From assembly GCA_035652315.1 (NCBI GenBank), contig DASREA010000034.1, positions 1-64,000 of the forward strand: a stretch of 64,000 bases of DNA, in the 5' to 3' direction. Positions 33,790-40,539 of the stretch are shown piece by piece (the stretch's first letter is position 1; the number at the start of each line of letters is the position of its first letter). This DNA is from CANKHA01 sp035652315 (GTDB taxonomy: Bacteria > Pseudomonadota > Alphaproteobacteria > Rhizobiales > Xanthobacteraceae). Position numbers and translations under genes: made by a program. The notes below the pieces were generated by a model. That model worked only from the letters and a program-made list of their open reading frames with translations, did no database searches and was not told the DNA's origin.

Positions 33790-35385
33790 ATGCAATATCT
33801 GATCAAAATGTTGCACTCGGCGCTGAAACTGCAAAATCAGGGCAAGCTTGCCGAAGCCGAGAAGCTCTATAGCAAGGTCCTCGAGATTGATTCCGGCAAT
33901 TTCGACGCGCTACATCTGCTCGGTCTTCTGAGGCACCAGCACGGCGACCGCACGCGCGGGCTTGAGCTGGTCGGTGCGGCGCTGAAGGTCAATCCCAATT
34001 CCGCGGAAGCGCTGTCGAATTACGGCAGCATTCTTTGCGCCTTGAACCGGCAGCAGGAAGCGCTTCCCTATTTCGAGCGCGCGCTCGCCATTAATCCCTT
34101 CTTCGCCAGCGCGCTTAACAATCGCGGCAACGCGCTGGATCATCTGGAGCGGCATGAGGAGGCGCTGGAGTGCTTCAAGCGCGCCTTGACGCTGAAGCCC
34201 GGCGACCCGCAAACGCTGTTCAACTGCGGCTATGCGCTCCGACAATTGAATCGGCACCGGGAAGCGCTGGGGTATTACGAGCAATTCCTGAAAAGGCTGC
34301 CCAGCGATAGCACGCTGCTCAATAATTGCGGCAAGGAGCTTGCCCTGCTCGGCCGCAGTCAGGATGCGCTCGCCTGCTTCGACCGCTCGCTGCAAATCAG
34401 CCCCGACGACATTGAAGCGCATTGGCAATCGGCGCTGAGCCGGCTCACGCTCGGGGATCTGGCGCGTGGCTGGAAGGCCTATGAATGGCGCTGGCGGACC
34501 GAGGAATTTCCGAGCGAGCCGCGCCATACCGCATTGCCGCGCTGGAACGGCAAAGACATCGGCGGCACGCTGCTCGCCTGGGCGGAACAAGGGCTGGGAG
34601 ACGAAATCCTCTATGCCAGCATGATTCCCGATCTTGCCGGCCGCGTCGGCGCTCTGGCGCTGGAAGTCGAGCCGCGGCTCGTTCCGCTTTTCGCCCGGTC
34701 TTTTCCGGACGCACGCATCATCGCGCGCGACGATCCTCTGCCAGAGGTGGCGGCGCAAATTCCCTTTGCCAGTCTTGGACAATTTCTGCGGCCGGACAGC
34801 CAGTCCTTTCCCAAGCGCGAGCGTGGCTATCTCGCTGCTGACGCGGAAAGAGCCGCCGCCCTGCGCCGTCGCTTGTCGCCGCAAGGCGAAAAGGTCGTCG
34901 GGCTTTCCTGGATCAGCAAGAATCCGGTGCTGGGCAAGGCCAAAACCGCGACGCTGGCCGCTTTCGGGCCGCTGCTGCGGATGCCGCACTGTCGCTATGT
35001 CGATCTGCAATATGGCGACACCGCCGCCGAGCGCGAGGACTTGCAGCGGCGCACCGGGATACACGTGGAGCGCCTCGACGACATCGACAACACGCAGGAC
35101 ATCGACGGCCTCGCCGCCTTGATCGCCGCTTGCGATCTCGTCGTCACCGTCAGCAACACGACGGCGCATCTCGCCGGCGCCCTCGGCAAGGCGACGGTCG
35201 TCTTCGTCCCCTTCGGCACCGCGCGCATCTGGTATTGGTTCCACGAAGGCGACGACAGCCCGTGGTATCCACGCGTGCGCGTCAAGCGGCAGCGGCAGGG
35301 ACAAACGTGGGACGAATTGATCGCATCGGCGGCTACCGAGATCGGCGAATTCGCTTCCGGCGACACGCAACCGCAGCCGGCGTAA
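33790..35385 (+). CDS. TPR-glycosyltransferase fusion protein, paralogue 4 of 5
   Basis: A 531-residue, shorter version with about six TPRs (1 to about 207) and a C-terminal domain of the same length as in the others (about 324 residues; WAEQGLGDEILYASM at about 261, SNTTAHLAGALGKA at about 454). Its N-terminus (LHSALKLQNQGKLAEAEKLYSKVLEID) and its WAEQ-GDE variant of the glycine motif group it with paralogue 5, apart from paralogues 1-3. Its ATG lies one base after the stop of paralogue 3 (TGACATG). Confidence 0.87.
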   Translation: MQYLIKMLHSALKLQNQGKLAEAEKLYSKVLEIDSGNFDALHLLGLLRHQHGDRTRGLELVGAALKVNPNSAEALSNYGSILCALNRQQEALPYFERALAINPFFASALNNRGNALDHLERHEEALECFKRALTLKPGDPQTLFNCGYALRQLNRHREALGYYEQFLKRLPSDSTLLNNCGKELALLGRSQDALACFDRSLQISPDDIEAHWQSALSRLTLGDLARGWKAYEWRWRTEEFPSEPRHTALPRWNGKDIGGTLLAWAEQGLGDEILYASMIPDLAGRVGALALEVEPRLVPLFARSFPDARIIARDDPLPEVAAQIPFASLGQFLRPDSQSFPKRERGYLAADAERAAALRRRLSPQGEKVVGLSWISKNPVLGKAKTATLAAFGPLLRMPHCRYVDLQYGDTAAEREDLQRRTGIHVERLDDIDNTQDIDGLAALIAACDLVVTVSNTTAHLAGALGKATVVFVPFGTARIWYWFHEGDDSPWYPRVRVKRQRQGQTWDELIASAATEIGEFASGDTQPQPA

Positions 35386-35432
35386 GCGGATGATGCGCAT
35401 GATGACCTTCGCACTGTCAGGCGGCCGATGAC

Positions 35433-37139
35433 ATGCAACAGCAACTCGATATCCTGCGGCGCGCGCTCGAATTGCAGAATCGCGGCGAGCTCGGTGAAGC
35501 GGAGCGGCTCTACAATCAGGTGCTTGCTGCCAATCCGGAGAATTTCGACGCGCTGCATCTGCTCGGCATTCTCTGCCATCAGCGCGGCGACAGCACCCGC
35601 GCGGTGGAGCTTCTCGAAGCCGCTCTGAAGGTAAATCCGAATTCGGCCGAGGCGCTCCTGAACACCGGCAGCGTTCTCGGCGCGCTCGGCCGCCATTATG
35701 AGTCGCTGACCTATTTCGATCGCGCGCTGGAGATCAACGCCTTTCTCTTTCCGGCGCTGGTCAACCGCGGCAAGGCACTGAACGAGATCAGGCGTTACGA
35801 CGAAGCGCTCGCCACGCTGAAAAAGGCGCTAGCGATCAAGCCGGGCGACGGCCCGGCGATGTTCCAGTGCGGTTTCGCGCTGCGCCAGCTGCGGCGTTAT
35901 CCCGAGGCGCTCGGCTATTTCCAGAAGGTGCTCGAGCTCGATCCGCAGGATACCTGGGCCATGCTCAATTGCGGCTACGCGCTCCGCGAGCTGAAGCGCT
36001 TTCCCGAAGCGTTGGGCTATCTCAAGCAGATCCTGAAGCTACGGCCGGCCGATCTTCACCTCCTTCGGCGCTGCGGCGTCGAGCTTTTCTGGCTCGGCGA
36101 AGTCGACGAGGCGCTCACCTGTTTCCGGCAAATTCTCGCGCTCAGTCCCGATGATGCCGACGCTCATTGGGAGATCGCGCTCGGGCGTCTTTCCCTCGGT
36201 GATTTTGCCGAAGGCTGGAAGGAATATGAATGGCGCTGGAAGCTGGAAATGCCGCCGTCGGAAAAACGCCACACCGCATTGCCGCTGTGGAACGGCGAGC
36301 ACGTCGACGGGCATCTCCTGGCGTGGGCCGAGCAAGGCATCGGCGATGAAATCTTGTATGGCGGGATGATCCCGCAGCTTGCACCGCATGCGAAAACACT
36401 GACGATCGAAGTCGATCCGCGCCTGGTTTCGCTCTTCGCCCGCTCCTTCCCCGGGCTCGCCGTGATCGGCAACAACGGGCCACCGCCCGCCGATGTCACC
36501 GTGCAATGTCCCTTTCCCAGTCTCGGCCGTTTTCTGCTGCCAAGCCGCGACGCGCTTCAGCAGCGCCGGCAGGCTTATCTCACCGCCGATCCGGAATTCA
36601 CCGCCGATTTGCGCAAGCAGCTCTCGCCCAACGGCGAAAAGGTGATCGGCGTTTCCTGGATCAGCAAGAATCCCTTTGTCGGCGGTGGCAAGACCGCGGC
36701 GTTGAGCGATTTCGAGCCGCTGCTGCGCCTGCCCGGCTGCCGCTATATCGATCTGCAATATGGCGACACCGCCGATGAGCGCCAGGCGCTGCGTGCGGCC
36801 ACCGGAATCGTTGTCGAACGGCTGGAGGAGATCGACAACTTTGCGGATCTCGACGGCCTGGCGTCGCTGATCGCCGCTTGCGATCTGGTCGTGACCGTCA
36901 GCAACACCACCGCCCATCTCGCCGGCGCCCTGGGCCAGCAGACGATTGTCTTCGTGCCGGTCGGCAAAGGCCGGCTCTGGTACTGGTTTACCGAAGGCGA
37001 AGACAGCCCCTGGTATCCGCGTGTGCGGCTCAAGCGGCAACAGCCTGGCCAATCCTGGAAGGAGCTGGCGCAAACCGCGGCGGCGGACGCCGCAGCGGCA
37101 CTGCAAATTCCCGCCAGGGAAATGCCGGTCGGAAAATAG
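35433..37139 (+). CDS. TPR-glycosyltransferase fusion protein, paralogue 5 of 5
   Basis: A 568-residue protein with about seven TPRs (1 to about 241) followed by the GT-B-like domain (WAEQGIGDEILYGGM at about 295, SNTTAHLAGALGQQ at about 488). The N-terminus (LRRALELQNRGELGEAERLYNQVL) pairs it with paralogue 4. It is the last gene of the array: the next ORF is on the opposite strand. A 47-base gap separates it from paralogue 4. No sugar-nucleotide synthesis, flagellar or polysaccharide gene is next to the array, so the process it serves cannot be read from context. Confidence 0.87.
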   Translation: MQQQLDILRRALELQNRGELGEAERLYNQVLAANPENFDALHLLGILCHQRGDSTRAVELLEAALKVNPNSAEALLNTGSVLGALGRHYESLTYFDRALEINAFLFPALVNRGKALNEIRRYDEALATLKKALAIKPGDGPAMFQCGFALRQLRRYPEALGYFQKVLELDPQDTWAMLNCGYALRELKRFPEALGYLKQILKLRPADLHLLRRCGVELFWLGEVDEALTCFRQILALSPDDADAHWEIALGRLSLGDFAEGWKEYEWRWKLEMPPSEKRHTALPLWNGEHVDGHLLAWAEQGIGDEILYGGMIPQLAPHAKTLTIEVDPRLVSLFARSFPGLAVIGNNGPPPADVTVQCPFPSLGRFLLPSRDALQQRRQAYLTADPEFTADLRKQLSPNGEKVIGVSWISKNPFVGGGKTAALSDFEPLLRLPGCRYIDLQYGDTADERQALRAATGIVVERLEEIDNFADLDGLASLIAACDLVVTVSNTTAHLAGALGQQTIVFVPVGKGRLWYWFTEGEDSPWYPRVRLKRQQPGQSWKELAQTAAADAAAALQIPAREMPVGK

Positions 37140-37143
37140 CTGT

Positions 37144-37341
37144 TTACGCTGCGATCAGCGGTTTGTCGTCGCGCGGCGCCGCCCGCGCCTCGCATTCCAT
37201 CGCAAAGCTTTCCAGAATCGCGGCGTCCTTCGCCGCCAGCATCAGTGCGATGCGGCGGGCCTGCGCCGCCCGGGCGAGCCAACGCCTTGCGCCTTCGGCG
37301 CTTTTTACCGGAGTCGGACGGAGAATCGCCTGCTTTGCCAT
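37144..37341 (-). CDS. possible small conserved protein (65 residues)
   Basis: An ORF of 65 residues, MAKQAILRPTPVKSAEGARR onward, predicted to be mostly helical with a helix-forming middle (RRWLARAAQARRIALMLAAKDAAILESFAMECEARA). It resembles short basic helical proteins common in Rhizobiales, but I recognise no family. No good ribosome site precedes the ATG at 37339-37341. It abuts the end of TPR paralogue 5 on the opposite strand. It could be real or a chance open frame in GC-rich DNA. Confidence 0.45.
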   Translation of the reverse strand: MAKQAILRPTPVKSAEGARRWLARAAQARRIALMLAAKDAAILESFAMECEARAAPRDDKPLIAA

Positions 37342-37425
37342 GCGCGAAGGCTGCGCGCGGCGTGCAGAGATTTCAATTCTTGCAATTGCCCGCGCTTTGA
37401 GTCCGTGCGCGCCGATTCTCCACCG

Positions 37426-37827
37426 CTACTCGGGCTGGAAATTCAGCGCCACCCCGTTGATGCAGTAGCGCAGGCCGGTCGGCGGTGGGCCGTCGGGAAA
37501 GACATGCCCGAGATGGCTGCCGCAGCGGCTGCAATGCACCTCGGTGCGCGTCATGCCGTAGCTTCGATCTTCGGTGGTCTCCACCGCGCCCGGTACCGGA
37601 TCGTTGAAGCTCGGCCAGCCGGTGCCGCTCTCGAATTTCATCTTGGAAACGAAAAGCGGCTGGCCGCAACCGGCGCAGGAAAAACTGCCGGCGCGCTTCT
37701 CGCGCAGCAGCGCGCAGCTCCCCGGCCGCTCGGTGCCGTGCTGGCGCATAATCATGTATTGCTCGGGCGTGAGCAGCCGCCGCCATTCGGCATCTGTATG
37801 GGTGACGGGATATTGCTTCTGATCCAT
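37426..37827 (-). CDS. msrB: peptide-methionine (R)-S-oxide reductase
   Basis: A 133-residue MsrB, reducing the R-epimer of methionine sulfoxide in proteins. Zinc-binding cysteine pairs are present in FSCAGCGQPLF and VHCSRCGSHLGHVF. Further signatures are SGTGWPSFNDP, SYGMTRTEV and GLRYCINGVALNF with the catalytic cysteine. ATG at 37825-37827 gives the usual length; the frame is open for 22 more codons. It has no signal peptide, so acts in the cytoplasm. Confidence 0.95.
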   Translation of the reverse strand: MDQKQYPVTHTDAEWRRLLTPEQYMIMRQHGTERPGSCALLREKRAGSFSCAGCGQPLFVSKMKFESGTGWPSFNDPVPGAVETTEDRSYGMTRTEVHCSRCGSHLGHVFPDGPPPTGLRYCINGVALNFQPE

Positions 37828-37906
37828 GACGGTCTCCGCGCGCTGACGCCCATTATACGGCGGACCGGCGCCGATTGTTACATCCCGCTTCAAAGCACGG
37901 CACGCT

Positions 37907-38349
37907 TCAAGCCTTCTTTGGTTTTTTCCGAGACTGGACCGTTCGTGTAGACGCTCGCGCCGACGTGTTCAGCCGCACGGCGCGAATGAGGGCCTTAAAT
38001 GCCCCTTCATCGATCTTGTCGCCTTCGTGGAAATCGATGGCACGCCGAGAGTTGCCTTCGAGGCTGGCATTGAAGAGGCCGCAAGGGTCCTTGAGCGAGG
38101 CACCCTTGGCGAAGGTCAGCGTCACCTTGTCCTTGTAGGTCTCGCCGGTGCAGAGGATGCCCCCGTGTTCCCACACCGGAATGCCCATGGGGCTTGATGG
38201 CTTTCGCCATTTCACGTCCTCGACGATGTCGGGGCCAGCTTTTTGATGAGTTTCCGCAGCCGCGCCAGCGTCTCGCCGCGCCAATCGCCGAGCGCCTTGA
38301 TCCGGGCATCGATCAGATGGGAGGGAGAATCTTCTTTTTTAGCGGACAT
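37907..38349 (-). pseudogene. DUF1801-family gene with a frameshift
   Basis: The reading starts at ATG 38347-38349 (MSAKKEDSPSHLIDARIKAL, then RLRKLIKKLAP) and then runs into another frame. The rest of the family sequence continues as PDIVEDVKWRKPSSPMGIPVW, GILCTGETYKDKVTLTFAKGASLKDP, to a stop at 37907. The frames join at a run of five T residues at about 38240-38244 (AAAAA on the coding strand), where one base appears to be missing. The family is a small YdhG-like fold of unknown function. A real one-base deletion or a sequencing error in the homopolymer cannot be told apart from the sequence alone. Confidence 0.75.
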
Positions 38350-38400
38350 CTGGGGGTGTTTCGCGCGCCGTTACATGGCCGAACAAATTGAAGCTAATCC

Positions 38401-38486
38401 TGGTGCGGACGGAGGGACTCGAACCCTCACGGGGTTTCCCCCAAGGGATTTTAAGTCCCTTGCGTCTACCATTCCGCCACGTCCGC
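38401..38486 (-). tRNA. tRNA-Leu (anticodon UAA)
   Basis: An 86-base tRNA on the minus strand including an encoded CCA (38401-38403). The acceptor stem pairs GCGGACG (5' end at 38486) with CGTCCGC, the discriminator is A, and the anticodon arm is AGGGA-CTTAAAA-TCCCT with anticodon TAA. The long variable arm (TTGGGGGAAACCCCG region) marks a class II leucine tRNA. The T-arm reads GGTTCGAGTCC. No integrase gene or duplicated 3' end is seen beside it. Confidence 0.95.
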
Positions 38487-38685
38487 GCCGGTCAGGCTTG
38501 TAGCATCGCCGCCGTGGCTGCCCAAGCTATCCGCCCTTGCGCCTGACGCATCCAGAAAGCCGTTTCCCGGGCCAGCGAGGACCGCAGCAATACCGCACGT
38601 CAGGCCGGCTGCGCCAGAAAGCCGCTTAGTTTCTTCCGCGGCCTGCGCTAAGTTCCTTCGCGCGGGGCCGTCCTTGGAGGCAACC

Positions 38686-38997
38686 ATGCGAAACCTAATC
38701 GCGCCCATTGTCCTTGCCGGAATCCTCGGGCTCTGGAGCCCGGCTTTCGCGAACGAGGTGTCGCTGCACAAACACAGCCTCGAAGAGCTCAAAAGCGTCT
38801 GCGACAAGGTCGGCGGCTCGTTCTCTCAAGGCGCCGATGTCTATGCCTGCGGGACCGACTGTCACGGAAAGCCCGGCACCGCGTGCGTCGTCGACTGCAA
38901 GGCCGATCAGACCTGTTTCGCGCAGGTGATCGGCGGCCGGCGGCCCACCGGCCTCACCAATGCCTTGCAGGCGCCGCCGCAGCGCAGCAAGCGTTGA
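38686..38997 (+). CDS. small cysteine-rich exported protein
   Basis: A 103-residue protein: signal peptide (about 1-22, ending PAFANE), then a short mature part with six cysteines, in VCDKVGG, YACGTDCHGKPGTACVVDCKADQTCFAQV. The even number suggests disulfides in the periplasm. The start at 38686 follows a strong GGAGG ribosome site. I do not recognise a named gene, though small secreted Cys-rich proteins of this layout are common in Rhizobiales. Confidence 0.75.
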   Translation: MRNLIAPIVLAGILGLWSPAFANEVSLHKHSLEELKSVCDKVGGSFSQGADVYACGTDCHGKPGTACVVDCKADQTCFAQVIGGRRPTGLTNALQAPPQRSKR

Positions 38998-39016
38998 TGG
39001 TCACTGACCCACTGCC

Positions 39017-39523
39017 TTAATCCCCGCCCTCGCGGATCGGCGGCAGGAAGGCGAGGCCGGTGTCCCAGGGAAAGTGAATCCAGGTATCCTGCGACACCTC
39101 CGTGACGAAGGTGTCGATCAGCGGCCGGCCCAGCGGCTTGGCATAGACCGTGGCGAAATGCGCCTTGGGCAATTGCTGGCGCACGATGCGCGCGGTCTGC
39201 CCGGTATCGACCAGATCGTCGACGATGAGCACGCCCTCGCCGCCGGGGCCGCCGATCTTGCGGATGGCGTCGGCGACGCCCTTGAGCACGCGCAGCTCGC
39301 CGCGCGCGCCCGGCCCGGCATAGCTCGAAATGCAGATGGTCTCGATGACCCGGATGTTCAATTCGCGCGCGACGATCGCCGCAGGCACCAGGCCGCCGCG
39401 GGTGACGCAGACGATGGCTTCGAACGGCCCGGCCTCCGCCAGCCGCCAGGCCAGCGCGCGGGCGTCGCGGTGGAACTGATCCCAGGATACCGGGAACGGC
39501 CTTTGCGGCTGCGGCTCAGCCAT
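39017..39523 (-). CDS. gpt: xanthine phosphoribosyltransferase
   Basis: A 168-residue purine salvage enzyme of the Gpt type, converting xanthine (and guanine) with PRPP to the nucleotide. The PRPP-binding loop is VLIVDDLVDTGQTA; VTRGGLVPAAIVARELN and the C-terminal DTWIHFPWDTGLAF match the E. coli protein. The chosen ATG (39521-39523) has AAAGGG five bases upstream. A GTG two codons earlier overlaps the stop of the CinA-type gene (GTGA), so the two are coupled. Confidence 0.9.
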   Translation of the reverse strand: MAEPQPQRPFPVSWDQFHRDARALAWRLAEAGPFEAIVCVTRGGLVPAAIVARELNIRVIETICISSYAGPGARGELRVLKGVADAIRKIGGPGGEGVLIVDDLVDTGQTARIVRQQLPKAHFATVYAKPLGRPLIDTFVTEVSQDTWIHFPWDTGLAFLPPIREGGD

Positions 39524-39525
39524 GG

Positions 39526-40308
39526 TCACCCTTTCCGGCGCCGCACCGCCGCGCGCGCTTGCTGCAACATCGCCTCGACGGCGGCCTTAGCCGCCTCGAG
39601 TTTTTCCGGGTCGCGGGCGCGGATGACAATGTCGGTATTCGGCCCAGTCTCACTGTGAAAGAACGGATAGCTGCCGATGATCACCTCAGGGTGCGCTTTG
39701 GCGATGTCGCCCAACTCGGCGCCGATATCACCTTCGCGCAAATCGGCGCGCACGCTCTGCGACAGCATTTTCGCGCCGGTCTTCAGCTTCGGCGCCGCCG
39801 TGTCGAGCATGGCCTGCATGATCGCCGGAACGCCGGCCATGACGATGACATTGCCGATCCAGAATCCGGGCGCCGCCGATATCGGGTTCTCCACCAACTC
39901 GGCGCCGGCGGGAATGCGCGCCATGCGAAGCCGCGCCTCGTTGAGCTGCGAGCCCCTTTCAGCGATGCGCTCGCGCAGCAGTTCCACCGCGCGCGGATGG
40001 TGGTCGATGGCGACACCGAAAGCCTTGGCAATGCTGTCGGCGGTGATGTCGTCGTGGGTCGGACCGATGCCCCCGGTGGTGAAGACGTAGGTGTAACGGC
40101 TGCGCAGCGCATTCACGGCCTCGACGATGGCCGCTTCATTGTCGGCGACGATGCGGACTTCCTTCAGGTCGATGCCGATGCTGGTCAGGTAGCCGGCCAG
40201 ATAGCCGATGTTCTTGTCTTTGGTGCGTCCGGAGAGAATTTCGTCGCCGATGACGATCACGGCGGCCGTGACGATTTCGCCCGGTTCCGGCTCGCTCGTG
40301 GTGTTCAT
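39526..40308 (-). CDS. CinA/MoaB-type molybdopterin-binding-fold protein
   Basis: A 260-residue protein of the competence/damage-inducible CinA N-terminal class: VTAAVIVIGDEILSGRTKDKNIGYLAGYLTSIGIDLKEV, then YVFTTGGIGPTHDDITADSIAKAFG. It lacks the C-terminal nicotinamide-nucleotide amidohydrolase domain of full-length CinA, as is usual in this alphaproteobacterial subgroup. The fold binds molybdopterin in MoaB/MogA, but this branch is thought to act on nucleotide metabolites; the function is unsettled. ATG at 40306-40308. The gene overlaps the start region of the xanthine phosphoribosyltransferase. Confidence 0.88.
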   Translation of the reverse strand: MNTTSEPEPGEIVTAAVIVIGDEILSGRTKDKNIGYLAGYLTSIGIDLKEVRIVADNEAAIVEAVNALRSRYTYVFTTGGIGPTHDDITADSIAKAFGVAIDHHPRAVELLRERIAERGSQLNEARLRMARIPAGAELVENPISAAPGFWIGNVIVMAGVPAIMQAMLDTAAPKLKTGAKMLSQSVRADLREGDIGAELGDIAKAHPEVIIGSYPFFHSETGPNTDIVIRARDPEKLEAAKAAVEAMLQQARAAVRRRKG

Positions 40309-40539
40309 TGTTGGGCGGAAACAGGCATTGCGGCAGGCCCGGTTGCGGCGGGGCGTACCCTGCCACCGGAGGCCCAAGGGCATCAAGAGAGCCCGATTGG
40401 GGCCCGCCGCCGAAGCGCGGCCGCTTCGTTAACCGCCGGTTAAGACCGCCCGCCAAAAAACCGGCGGCCGGCCCATCGGCCTCAATCCGCAAGCGAATTG
40501 CAACGTTTGCCGTCATAAGCTTCCCGGGAAGCAGGACGT

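Noticed and set aside
33910..35400. Antisense frame of almost 500 codons opposite TPR paralogue 4
   Set aside because: Mirror of the strongly biased TPR coding frame; the sense frame has the recognisable TPR and glycosyltransferase motifs.
29145..35435. TGACATG shared at the start of four of the five TPR genes as a regulatory motif
   Set aside because: At two of the junctions it is simply a stop codon one base before the ATG, and the same TGACATG occurs at the pcaD-pcaC junction. It more likely reflects translational coupling and shared ancestry of the junctions.
27024..37139. Regularly spaced repeats in the TPR genes as a possible CRISPR or satellite array
   Set aside because: The period is about 102 bases (34 codons), the repeats are diverged and in frame, and there are no constant repeats with unique spacers.
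38401..38486. tRNA-Leu as an attachment site for an island
   Set aside because: No integrase, no duplicated tRNA 3' end and no change in gene content beside it.
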